Source: an uncultured Parafilimonas sp. (lineage in GTDB: Bacteria > Bacteroidota > Bacteroidia > Chitinophagales > Chitinophagaceae). From it: a DNA stretch of 29,096 nucleotides. The position numbers and the translations under genes were made by a program. The stretch covers positions 1 to 29,096 of the forward strand of contig CALAGJ010000024.1 in the NCBI GenBank assembly GCA_937892395.1, written 5' to 3'. This document shows, one piece after another, positions 17,048 through 25,164 of this stretch (position 1 is the first letter of the stretch; each line of letters begins with the position of its first letter). The notes below the pieces were generated by a model. That model did no database searches and was not told the DNA's origin. It saw nothing but the letters and a program-made list of their open reading frames with translations.

Positions 17048-18935
17048 ATGTAGGCGCAAACATAGTGTTAGCGTGGGGTGTGTGTTTTTGAAGTGGCGGT
17101 TTGTGTACTACAAATTTAATTTTCTTGTAGGGTTTGGATGCTGTGATTTTCAGGGCTCGTTGTATTTTTATCAGATCATCTGTTGGTTCTGTGCATCTTT
17201 TTATCTGAATGAGTTTGTCAAGACTATTTTGGGCTGTTGTGATGACAGATTTTTGGGTGGATGCTTTTCGTTTTATTTCTGTCCAGTCGTCTTTGATACC
17301 TGATTGTTTGAGTTGATACCTGATGGTGTTTACTAACCAATAAGCAAGTATGCCCAGGTGCAGATGAGCCAATGTTGACTCGTCTTTTTGATGGTAGACA
17401 GGGCGCAGGTCCAGGTCTGTTTTTAGTGTTCTGAATACAGATTCTATTTCTCTGATGGTATTGTATATCATCCACTCTAACCCTTCTTCGGTATCTTGTA
17501 TGTTGGTTCTTAAAAAGTAAACACCTTCTTTACCGCTGGCCTCCTGTGCCTTCTGTATATCTTTATGCCAGTACATGTTTTGCACGGTGTTAGTATTTTC
17601 ATCTATGTCCAGCATAATATGGTAGAGGTGATGTACGGAAGGATATCTTTGTTTTGCCCGGCCTATTCGTTGCTGTACTTTATCTGCTTTTTTTATTCCT
17701 CTGGGTTTTGAGAGACTGCATTGAATAAGTGTCAGTTGCTGCTCATAGCCTTGCTGATGCCGGTTGCTGATGCCCTGTTCTTTATGCCTTTTGCCGGGGC
17801 TCTCTACTTTTAAAAAACGGTCGGTATATTTTTGGGTGGCTATCAATGACAGGCGAATTATTTTTTTTGTTTTTGTAACTAAATAAGTTTCTTTTCCTGC
17901 TATTACGGGCTGATAATCTTTCATTTTTTTTCTGCTTACCACTACATACTTGTAACCGCTTTGAGATAATATAGTCAGATTGTCTTCGGTAGCAATACCT
18001 GCATCCATTACTACTATCGGCTTGTTTGCCGGGATGGTGGTTTGGCCAAGGGTTTTTAAAAGTGTTGTTATATCTGATGAATCGGCATAATTACCTTCGT
18101 GAACGGCGGAGTATTTAATAAAGCCTTCTATATTGATGACCATGGCCAATACAACTAATTTGGCATCGTTGCGTTTTTCTTTGCTGCGTCCGTACTGAGC
18201 TAACCGACTGCTTTTTTTGCTGCCTTCAAAATAAGTGTTGGTGAGGTCATAAAGGATTATCCTGTCCTGCAGATCAAAGAGTTCGTTGGTGGTAGTGCTT
18301 AAATGTTTTTCGATGGTGGTTTTGTGTTTATACAAATCCAAGGCACTTTGATATAGTTTGTCTTTTGTGATTTTATTTACATCAAAACCGGTGATATCAC
18401 AAATGGCAGAATTGTCTTTTATCCATTTACTGGTGGCCAGTTCTGAGCCGGGATAAACGGCCCGGCTGATGACCTGTGTCATGGCTAACTGTATCCTGGC
18501 TTCGCTCCAGCCCACAGATGCAAAAAGTTCCGTAAGCCGTAGTTGATTCCAGGTGTGAACACATATCCATTCAGTGCCTGCTTCCCTGGCTTCCTTATGC
18601 TTGATGGTGTCCGCTTTTACCAAACGATGTTGCTCTGCCATCGCTTTGCGGTCAATGGCTTTTCGGGCAATCATTTCATTCCAAAACTGATTTACCCATG
18701 CCAGCACCTGCTCATCGGTTTGCGCAAACAGTGTTAATTCATTTTTGTAGCGCTCATTTAAACATTGCACCACCTTTTCTTTTTGCGTTGTTGTGGCTTC
18801 TGGCCAAAACCCGATATTCAAAAGTAACCGATGACAAACCCGGTCATCTTCGTTGCGATAGCTTTCTACCAAACGGTAGTAAGGTGCAATGCCGTTTACG
18901 GAAGGATTATGTCTGAATGTGGTTTTTAAAAACAT
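17046..18935 (-). CDS. IS1634-family DDE transposase
   Basis: Transposase of 629 aa that would cut and rejoin the ends of the surrounding element. The N-terminus (PYYRLVESYRNEDDRVCHRLLLNIGF) is typical of the IS1634 group of the IS4 superfamily. The catalytic core shows the first Asp in IILYDLTNTYFEGSKKSSRLAQYG, the second in KPIVVMDAGIATEDNLTIL, and the Glu in IREIESVFRTLKTDLDLRPVYH (Y-R-E-K type signature). LAHLHLGILAYWLVNTIRYQL follows. The frame extends upstream to a TTG, but the ATG at 18935 is preferred. The gene is full length and uninterrupted, so probably functional. The stop lies inside the left inverted repeat. Confidence 0.93.
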   Translation of the reverse strand: MFLKTTFRHNPSVNGIAPYYRLVESYRNEDDRVCHRLLLNIGFWPEATTTQKEKVVQCLNERYKNELTLFAQTDEQVLAWVNQFWNEMIARKAIDRKAMAEQHRLVKADTIKHKEAREAGTEWICVHTWNQLRLTELFASVGWSEARIQLAMTQVISRAVYPGSELATSKWIKDNSAICDITGFDVNKITKDKLYQSALDLYKHKTTIEKHLSTTTNELFDLQDRIILYDLTNTYFEGSKKSSRLAQYGRSKEKRNDAKLVVLAMVINIEGFIKYSAVHEGNYADSSDITTLLKTLGQTTIPANKPIVVMDAGIATEDNLTILSQSGYKYVVVSRKKMKDYQPVIAGKETYLVTKTKKIIRLSLIATQKYTDRFLKVESPGKRHKEQGISNRHQQGYEQQLTLIQCSLSKPRGIKKADKVQQRIGRAKQRYPSVHHLYHIMLDIDENTNTVQNMYWHKDIQKAQEASGKEGVYFLRTNIQDTEEGLEWMIYNTIREIESVFRTLKTDLDLRPVYHQKDESTLAHLHLGILAYWLVNTIRYQLKQSGIKDDWTEIKRKASTQKSVITTAQNSLDKLIQIKRCTEPTDDLIKIQRALKITASKPYKKIKFVVHKPPLQKHTPHANTMFAPT

Positions 18936-19096
18936 GCACGGCAAAGCTAATCATCACCTCACACCTGCGAACACCCCCCTGTGTACTACAAACCAACTCG
19001 CCAAAATAAAAACCCTTTGACAGCAAGGGTTTCAGTATCTTCTAACCACCAAAAATTGATGAAAAAACACTCAAATTGATGAAAAATAATTGTAGA

Positions 19097-19114
19097 AGCT
19101 GCAAGTTGGGTTAA
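19097..19114 (-). repeat. Right terminal inverted repeat of the IS1634-family element
   Basis: AGCTGCAAGTTGGGTTAA, exact reverse complement of 17030-17047. It lies about 160 bases upstream of the transposase start. Confidence 0.85.
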
Positions 19115-19132
19115 GGGACGACTACATATTTA

Positions 19133-19162
19133 AAAAGCCACAACAGTAATGTCATGGCTTTT
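19133..19162 (-). terminator. Terminator of secreted paralog 2
   Basis: AAAAGCCA (19133-19140) pairs with TGGCTTTT (19155-19162) around a 14-base loop. On the minus strand it ends in a T-run shortly after the 633-aa gene. The shared core AAGCCACAACA shows common descent with the terminator at 13462-13497. Confidence 0.65.
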
Positions 19163-19200
19163 AGATGTATGATTCATAATTTTCAACAAAACTGTGGATA

Positions 19201-21102
19201 TTATTCCACAATAAATTGCTGAGTATAAACGCCTTGGTCTGTATGGCAACGAATAAAATAAGTGCCTGGCTTTATCTGGTCCAAGAGGATGGTTTGGAGG
19301 TTATTGCCAACGGCTACCGGCAATAATTTTTCAATCCACACATGCCCCTTAAAGTCCAGAATTTGTACAGGCATATTTTGAGTTGAAGCCGATGTCCATT
19401 TTAATACTATCCTATCTATTGCTGGATTTGGAGAAATTTGGAATGATGCCATGATGTTATCAGATATGGCAATCTTTGTATTTACTTGCCCATTGCTGAT
19501 GGGTACTGATGCATTTACTTTAAAGTGAACAATGTTTGTCCTTACTGTACTTGAAGGATTGTAATTTGATGAAAACCAAAAACTACCATCAGTTGGGTCT
19601 TCTAACATGGCATTATAATCACCATATCTATTTGAAGATGTTTTGGCAGCAGTACCTGCTTGTACAATTGTTTCAGTGGCGGTCATGGTACCTGCAGCAT
19701 CATTTTTGTTTCTTGCTGTAACGCGAATGCCCGGAAATAAAGTATTGCCGGATGTATTGTATCCCATAGCAATGGTGCCTGATGCATTTATGGCTATACT
19801 GCCTAACCAACGATGTGCATTGTCATTTGGTGCATATGTGCCTTGTTGAAAAACAGACCAATTGCCTCCGCTTCTCCTTAACTCATACCACCGCAAACCT
19901 GCTACATCATTGTTATTCCCATCTACCATATAAGTACAAACGATGGATTCATAAGAACCAAAATTTCTGTATTGAGCTTTATCATAAACAATAGCACCAA
20001 GTGCATCTAAACGACGATTGGTATTTTGCTGAGGAATACAACTGCCGGAATTGAAATCGTTGCAAACTTTACTATCAAAAGCATTAACTGAAATTTTGTT
20101 AGGGCCAGATATTGTAGAGAGTGCACTATTGCTCCAATTAATATTCATTTCATAAAATTCAAGTACATCAATATCTGTTGTTGTACTCGTCCAAGCTGCA
20201 TCAAATAAACGCATAATGATTGGTTTACTATTTGCCGGAGGCAATGCAGTACCAGTAGCAAATACGGGACTACAAGCCTGCACACCCCCACCCGGGAAGT
20301 CTGATAACTTAAATCGTTGTGAACTACGTGCAGTAGCACCAATGAGCATATTTGACCTGTCTAAAGCATAAATATATGGACCAGCAGCATTGGTAGTTAT
20401 AAAGTAAGAATCACCCCAAACAGAAAGCTTTGGAAAGTCTGGAAAATCTCTTCCAAACAAACCACCGGTTTTTAAGTTGTATATATAATATTGGCCGGCG
20501 GGGTTATTCGTTTTTGAAACACAGACAGTAAGATCTCCAAAGAATATGGAATTAATTACAAGCAGTATATATCTGTCTGCCTGATAATCATATATGATAT
20601 TTGGATCACCAATATTTCCTTTTCCTGCAATTGCCGATACACTTGTGTTTGCTAATATACTACCATTTGATTTGTTATAAACACGGATTGGCGTGCCAGA
20701 ACCATTTACTAATTGTACCACATGAGATGGTCCAACAGACATTGTATTATCACTTGGATCAGCACCTGGATCTATGCCCTGCCAGTTGCTTAATATTTGT
20801 ACAGACGATGCTGCTGAAGAAAACTGATAATTGGTTTGTAATGCAGGATCTTTCCCATTGGGCAATGGATCATTATCAAAGTATTTCATCCCTTTGCGAA
20901 TGGATTCGTTTTCAGGAGCCACTTGTTTTTTGGTGCTTGTTTTCTCCTCAAATTGAGATAAGGTTCTTATTGGTTTTGATACACCTTCAAAAATGACTTT
21001 TATTTCTGAACTCAGATGAATGGATTTCTGCTGAGCATTTACTGAGCCTGTGGCCCATAATAGACCAAACATGATTGTGCTTTTGACTAGAATTTTTTTC
21101 AT
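19201..21102 (-). CDS. Large secreted T9SS cargo protein, paralog 2
   Basis: Exported protein of 633 aa and close paralog of the 635-aa product at 13535-15442. They match from the signal peptide (MKKILVKSTIMFGLLWATGSVNAQ) to the C-terminal T9SS domain (FQISPNPAIDRIVLKW, then IKPGTYFIRCHTDQG), with roughly two thirds or more identical residues by eye. The most conserved blocks are ADPSDNT, GDPNIIYDYQADRY, PKLSVWGDSYFITTN, KPIIMRLFDAAWTS and VTARNK/KKGDAAGTMTA. Variable positions cluster in the N-terminal 90 residues and just before the sorting domain, the pattern of diverged surface proteins. The upstream region (21103-21172) is shared with paralog 1 and is intact here, so this copy is more likely to keep its promoter. 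Function is not recognised. Confidence 0.82.
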   Translation of the reverse strand: MKKILVKSTIMFGLLWATGSVNAQQKSIHLSSEIKVIFEGVSKPIRTLSQFEEKTSTKKQVAPENESIRKGMKYFDNDPLPNGKDPALQTNYQFSSAASSVQILSNWQGIDPGADPSDNTMSVGPSHVVQLVNGSGTPIRVYNKSNGSILANTSVSAIAGKGNIGDPNIIYDYQADRYILLVINSIFFGDLTVCVSKTNNPAGQYYIYNLKTGGLFGRDFPDFPKLSVWGDSYFITTNAAGPYIYALDRSNMLIGATARSSQRFKLSDFPGGGVQACSPVFATGTALPPANSKPIIMRLFDAAWTSTTTDIDVLEFYEMNINWSNSALSTISGPNKISVNAFDSKVCNDFNSGSCIPQQNTNRRLDALGAIVYDKAQYRNFGSYESIVCTYMVDGNNNDVAGLRWYELRRSGGNWSVFQQGTYAPNDNAHRWLGSIAINASGTIAMGYNTSGNTLFPGIRVTARNKNDAAGTMTATETIVQAGTAAKTSSNRYGDYNAMLEDPTDGSFWFSSNYNPSSTVRTNIVHFKVNASVPISNGQVNTKIAISDNIMASFQISPNPAIDRIVLKWTSASTQNMPVQILDFKGHVWIEKLLPVAVGNNLQTILLDQIKPGTYFIRCHTDQGVYTQQFIVE

Positions 21103-21172
21103 TGTGCAATCTTTAATTTAGGCAGCTAATATCTTCCATATTATTTGTATGAAAAAAAATATTAAATAAATG
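21103..21172 (-). promoter_or_regulatory. Upstream block conserved between the two secreted paralogs
   Basis: This block and 15443-15512 align with few differences, sharing TTTAATTTAGG, AGCTAATATCTT and AAATAAATG. Conservation outside the genes suggests the promoter and leader. No exact TAnnTTTG box is present, so the promoter type is unclear. Confidence 0.45.
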
Positions 21173-21261
21173 GTGATATTCCGTTGGGATAAAGAGAGCT
21201 TGTCAAAATACATATGCAATTGCCAAAAAAATTACGACAGTATATTACCCTCTACCATGAG

Positions 21262-21335
21262 GTGGATATTATTCCACAATAAATTCTTGTGTATGAGCGT
21301 ATTTGTCTGTTTGGTAAAGCATAATATTTGAGTTA
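21262..21335 (-). pseudogene. 3' stub of a third copy of the secreted paralog
   Basis: The 24 bases starting GTGGATATTATTCCACAATA (21262-21285) are identical to those at the 3' end of the 633-aa gene (from 19194). Read on the minus strand the stub codes ...MLYQTDKYAHTQEFIVE followed by a stop at 21271-21269, compared with CHTDQGVYTQQFIVE in paralog 2. Similarity fades before the glycine-containing GTYFI motif and no upstream coding region remains. It is the last remnant of a deleted or eroded third member. The rest of the 21103-21402 gap holds the conserved leader above and nothing else recognisable. Confidence 0.7.
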
Positions 21336-21402
21336 TAAATTGTATGCATTTTAGTTGCATCTAAATAAATCTTTACCTGATAGTTTGCCGCAATATATAC
21401 AT

Positions 21403-22539
21403 TTAAAAGACCTCTCCATGTGTGCGCTTAATGACTGCTTGTGCAATAAAATCAATGTTTTTCATTCCATAGAAAAGCAGTTGTAAATTAAAATTATTTT
21501 CTGAAAGTTTTTGTATGATTCTGCCTGATTTCATTCTGCTATTAAATTTGTGCTGCCATGCTTTTGTATAGGTAGCTTCCATTTCTTGCCTACTTATTTT
21601 CTGGGATAAAAATTCTTGTATAAACTTAAAAGCAAGCATACTGCCATGCAATGCCATACTCATGCCATTGCCGCAAAGCGGTGTTATTAGTCCAGCAGCA
21701 TCCCCACAACGTATAATATGATTTTCTATAGGATGACGTGGAGCAAAATTTACCTGTGCAATTGTTAGTGGCTGCTCATATAAAAAAGTAGCTTGTGTAA
21801 AAATTTCTTTCAAATATGGGTTTGCATAAAGTTCTTTTGACTCTAATGTTTTTATTTGATTGCCAGAGTTTTGCAGACTTTGCGCCGTAGTAAGATAGCA
21901 TAAACATGACTTGCCATCTTCGATAGCTGAAATGCCACAATAGCCTTGTTTAAAATGATGTAATGCAATCAAATCTTTTGGTGTATTATACTCAATATGG
22001 TATTTTACACCTACATAATTTTTATTCCAGAATGAGGTTGATTTCAATGCATTCTGCTTCCACTTTATGTCCAAATTACTTCTCTTTCCATAACTGCCTG
22101 TAACAATAATGGACTGAAAAATTTTATCGCCGGCCATCACGGAAAATCTATCTGCTTGAAATAAAACATCAGTTACTTTTAAACCTGTTATTATTTCTGC
22201 ACCGCAGTTTAAAGCCTCTTTATATAAAATATGATCTAATGTATATCTACTGATACCAAAGCCTCCCAAATCAAGCTTTGTTTCAAGACTTCGCCCATTG
22301 GGCAGGCTCAACATAAATCTATTAATAACAGGTAGCTTCAAGGCTTTTGTATCAAGACCAATACTTTCTAAAAATGGAAGACTTTCATTGCTGATATACT
22401 CACCACAAACTTTATGGAAAGGATAATTTTCCTTTTCTATGAGTAGTACTTTATAATTTTTTCTTGCAGCCAATATTGCTTGAGAAAGACCTGCAAGTCC
22501 CCCACCAATTATTATAATATCAAATTGAGATTCAAGCAT
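21403..22539 (-). CDS. FAD-dependent oxidoreductase of the type III polyketide operon
   Basis: Flavoprotein of 378 aa in the geranylgeranyl-reductase/aromatic-hydroxylase superfamily. The N-terminal dinucleotide-binding motif is FDIIIIGGGLAGLSQAILAA (about 6-25), ending in LLIEKENYPFHKVCGEYIS. The FAD ribityl-binding motif is RCGDAAGLITPLCGNGMSMALHGS (about 290-313). No membrane segments are evident. It is the last gene of the operon and its ATG lies within the end of the methyltransferase gene (8-base overlap, ATGCTTGA). In Streptomyces griseus a flavoprotein (SrsC) hydroxylates the type III PKS product after methylation. An analogous ring oxidation is a reasonable inference here, but saturation of a prenyl chain is an alternative given the geranylgeranyl-reductase likeness. 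Confidence 0.85.
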   Translation of the reverse strand: MLESQFDIIIIGGGLAGLSQAILAARKNYKVLLIEKENYPFHKVCGEYISNESLPFLESIGLDTKALKLPVINRFMLSLPNGRSLETKLDLGGFGISRYTLDHILYKEALNCGAEIITGLKVTDVLFQADRFSVMAGDKIFQSIIVTGSYGKRSNLDIKWKQNALKSTSFWNKNYVGVKYHIEYNTPKDLIALHHFKQGYCGISAIEDGKSCLCYLTTAQSLQNSGNQIKTLESKELYANPYLKEIFTQATFLYEQPLTIAQVNFAPRHPIENHIIRCGDAAGLITPLCGNGMSMALHGSMLAFKFIQEFLSQKISRQEMEATYTKAWQHKFNSRMKSGRIIQKLSENNFNLQLLFYGMKNIDFIAQAVIKRTHGEVF

Positions 22540-23224
22540 CTTTTTTCAGAGTGATTAAATACCGAAATGCCCATTTCCATTCAATTGTAGCCTGCGGCAA
22601 TCCGCCAGTGTGCAGGATCTGCTGCCATTCATTTTTTCTTAGTGCACGTGCTACACTTAGTGGGGCATCATGTTTAAGCAAATATGATTTTGAAAATAAT
22701 TGGGCAATGAGTTTTATAGAGTAATATGCTAAAGGATGTCTTTGCAAATCGTTTATAAAAAATCCTAAAGCAGCATGTTCTTGCATCCATTGAACTTGTG
22801 CTACTAAAGCTTCATCTGAAAAATGATGACAAAATAAACTGGAGAAAATGATATCCGGTTTTTGGGGAAATTGAACAGACTGATAATCGCTGGTTATAAA
22901 TGATGCATGCTCCCATTGTTTTGCTTGAGCCGCTTCAATGCAGGTGGACTTAATATCAATACCAATCAAAAATGCGTTGATATTTTTTGAGGTACAATAA
23001 TTTTGTATGACCTGTAAATTATTGCCATCTCCACATCCTATTTCAGCAATGCAAACACTTCTGTTTGTGGGCAATAATTTTTGTAATCCTTTGAGCGTAA
23101 TTTGATGGCCACCTAACCAAGTATTGATGGTATTGATCTCTGCCATATTCCTGCGAATGTCTTCAAAAGGAATATCGTCACCATCCAATAATTCTAATTG
23201 ATTGGATCGTTCTTGCCAGTTCAT
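22532..23224 (-). CDS. SAM-dependent methyltransferase of the type III polyketide operon
   Basis: Class I methyltransferase of 230 aa. Motif I is VCIAEIGCGDGNNLQVIQ (about 53-70), the acidic motif II is IGIDIKS, and motif IV is PDIIFSSLFCHHFSDE. The C-terminal half (FFINDLQRHPLAYYSIKLIAQLFSKSYLLKHDAPLSVARALRKNEW) matches the methyltransferases commonly placed beside bacterial type III polyketide synthases. Its ATG overlaps the synthase stop as ATGA (23224-23221), and its own end overlaps the FAD gene. It probably methylates a phenolic oxygen or ring carbon of the polyketide, as SrsB does in S. griseus (analogy, not proof). It is a different protein from the methyltransferase at 6533-7309. Confidence 0.85.
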   Translation of the reverse strand: MNWQERSNQLELLDGDDIPFEDIRRNMAEINTINTWLGGHQITLKGLQKLLPTNRSVCIAEIGCGDGNNLQVIQNYCTSKNINAFLIGIDIKSTCIEAAQAKQWEHASFITSDYQSVQFPQKPDIIFSSLFCHHFSDEALVAQVQWMQEHAALGFFINDLQRHPLAYYSIKLIAQLFSKSYLLKHDAPLSVARALRKNEWQQILHTGGLPQATIEWKWAFRYLITLKKDA

Positions 23225-24315
23225 TCTTTTGTAATAAGGAATGATTCCATTGTAAGACCAGGGCCAAGTGCTACACCAAATATTTTAGCCTCTTCATCTT
23301 CTTTTAAACTATCCATGATTCTTTTGAGTACAAATACAACTGATGGCGATGACATGTTTCCATACTCCGACAAAATAGACCGGGCAAATTGCATATTCTC
23401 ATTGGTGAGATGGAGCTGATCCTGAAAGGCATTTAATATTCTTTTTCCTCCGGGATGTAAAGCATAATGTGTTATCTCTTCTTGAGCAATTCCATAATAG
23501 TTCAATGCATGACCTGCAAGACTTGTAATGTCTTCGCTTAATATTTCAGGAACATAGCTGCTGAGTGTTATTCTAAACCCTTGACTACTTAATTCCCATG
23601 CCATATCTTTTTTGCCGCGATACACAATTCTGCTGTAGAAATCTTTTAACTGCAAACCTTGCTTGCCTTTCATTGTATTTGATATCAATAACACAGCACA
23701 ACCATCTGCAAAAAGTAGTGCACTACTGGCTAAGTCTGGTGTGAATTCTTTTTGAAAATGCAAGGAGCAAAATTCTGTGAGTACGATCAGCACATTCGCT
23801 GGTCTTTTGCTGCTTTCACATATTTGCTGGGCCTGCTTCATGGCATGCACTGCCGCATAGCAACCCATAAAATTTACCGAAGTTCGATAGAGGTCTTCCC
23901 GTAAGTTCATGGCTTCCGCTATGTGCAAGTCTAAGCCCGGGGCACTCATGCCGGTGCAACTAACGGTAATTAAGTGAGTGATGTCATCGGGAGCTGCTAC
24001 ACCATCTAAGCAACCTTCAATCGTTTTTAAGGAAAGTGGTAAAGCTTCCCTACTATATATGGCCATTCGCTCCTCCATAGAAGGAAATGGTTCTTCAATA
24101 TCTTTTGGAATAAATTCCCAGTTTTCCGGACGTGGCACACCATAGTCCTGTACTATAGTATGTCTTTTGCTTATGTCGCTTAAGCGATATTGAAAAGAAA
24201 GTTTTCTGCCATCTTCAGGGCTTAGGTTGTACAACCTCAACATGAATGGTATTAAATCTTTCTGATTAAAACTGTAATCCGGCACACCGGTATTTATGGA
24301 AACTAAATTTGTCAT
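23221..24315 (-). CDS. Type III polyketide synthase
   Basis: Homodimeric chalcone-synthase-like enzyme that extends an acyl-CoA starter with malonyl-CoA and cyclises it, giving resorcinols, pyrones or related rings. The 364-aa protein carries the full triad. Cys152 is in NFMGCYAAVHAM, His287 in YALHPGGKRIL and Asn320 in YGNMSSPSV; the His-Asn spacing of 33 equals that of plant chalcone synthase. SCTGMSAPGLD and the closing GVALGPGLTMESFL are also typical. The ATG at 24315 overlaps the stop of the UbiA gene as ATGA; the longer open frame starts only with a TTG. Transcription order is UbiA, this gene, methyltransferase, FAD enzyme. Starter unit and ring type cannot be deduced. A long acyl starter leading to an alkylresorcinol-type lipid is plausible. 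Confidence 0.94.
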   Translation of the reverse strand: MTNLVSINTGVPDYSFNQKDLIPFMLRLYNLSPEDGRKLSFQYRLSDISKRHTIVQDYGVPRPENWEFIPKDIEEPFPSMEERMAIYSREALPLSLKTIEGCLDGVAAPDDITHLITVSCTGMSAPGLDLHIAEAMNLREDLYRTSVNFMGCYAAVHAMKQAQQICESSKRPANVLIVLTEFCSLHFQKEFTPDLASSALLFADGCAVLLISNTMKGKQGLQLKDFYSRIVYRGKKDMAWELSSQGFRITLSSYVPEILSEDITSLAGHALNYYGIAQEEITHYALHPGGKRILNAFQDQLHLTNENMQFARSILSEYGNMSSPSVVFVLKRIMDSLKEDEEAKIFGVALGPGLTMESFLITKE

Positions 24316-25163
24316 AGTGCAAATAATAATATGATTAGGAAAGCTGTGTTTGTGCAAACTGATGCCAACATATTCATGCGCATCGTATGCGAAAAATCTG
24401 CTGCTCTTTCATTGGCCTGTACTTCCTTTAACCATCGGTAAAAATAAAATAATACAGGCATCATGCACAATAACATAACGAAAAATGCAGACAACCTGTT
24501 TTGTTGATTAAAAAAAAAGAAAAGAATAGGCATTGATACTGCGTTAATAAAGATGCAAAAATAAAAGGTTCTTTTTATACCGAGCAACATGCTTAAGGTC
24601 TGAACCCGATCTGCTTTATCCTGGGCATGCTGATAAATCTGTGTCATAGGATAAAATCCCCCTATCAAAAGGCTAGCGGCTATCATACCGAGCAAAGGCA
24701 TATGATTAGTGCCAGCCGCTGCATGCCAATTCATAAAAAATATCAATGCACCCTGATTGCATACAACAGTGAGGTAACCCAAAATTGGATATTGTTTTAA
24801 TCTTACGCCTCTGTAGCTATATAAACGGGAACATATTATGTAGAAAAAATAACAGGCAGCATAAAGTGGAGAAATGAATAAACCCAATACTACACCAATC
24901 AAATCCATCACAACGCTTACGATAAATAGTTGACGAGAAGGAAGAGGTGGATTTTCTATTCCTCCAATACTTTCGGTATCTCTATCCATATAACTGTTAT
25001 AGCCATTGCTGGATGGATATAACAATACATGAATGAGTAAAAATGAAAGAAGCACTTTTGGAAATGATGCCCATTGTACACTACTTAATGCAAATAAACT
25101 TACTGGCATTAAGAAAAATGAAAATGGAAATCTCAATAATTTTAGGGTTGATGATTGTATCAT
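24312..25163 (-). CDS. UbiA-family membrane prenyltransferase-like protein
   Basis: Integral membrane protein of 283 aa with about eight to nine predicted helices. Members of the family transfer an isoprenoid chain to an aromatic ring, or in some cases cyclise it. The two aspartate-rich motifs that bind Mg-diphosphate are visible: YNSYMDRDTESIGG (about 55-68) and QIYQHAQDKADRVQTLS (about 170-186). Both are slightly unlike the classical NDxxDxxxD and DxxxD forms. It starts one base after the stop of the peptidase gene and ends overlapping the polyketide synthase start (ATGA), so production is coupled. The probable acceptor is the synthase product, which would give a prenylated phenol or quinone (inference). 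Alternatives are a distant UbiA homolog with another lipid substrate. Confidence 0.82.
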   Translation of the reverse strand: MIQSSTLKLLRFPFSFFLMPVSLFALSSVQWASFPKVLLSFLLIHVLLYPSSNGYNSYMDRDTESIGGIENPPLPSRQLFIVSVVMDLIGVVLGLFISPLYAACYFFYIICSRLYSYRGVRLKQYPILGYLTVVCNQGALIFFMNWHAAAGTNHMPLLGMIAASLLIGGFYPMTQIYQHAQDKADRVQTLSMLLGIKRTFYFCIFINAVSMPILFFFFNQQNRLSAFFVMLLCMMPVLFYFYRWLKEVQANERAADFSHTMRMNMLASVCTNTAFLIILLFAL

Positions 25164-25164
25164 A

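Larger units (their letters stand above)
17030..19114 (-). mobile_element. IS1634-family insertion sequence (complete)
   Basis: A 2,085-bp element bounded by 18-bp perfect terminal inverted repeats, TTAACCCAACTTGCAGCT at the left and its reverse complement at the right. It contains a single intact transposase gene. Its base composition is visibly richer in G and C than the flanking relic and paralogs, which suggests recent arrival. No obvious target-site duplication was found (left flank ending gtaattt, right flank starting gggacga). Confidence 0.85.
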
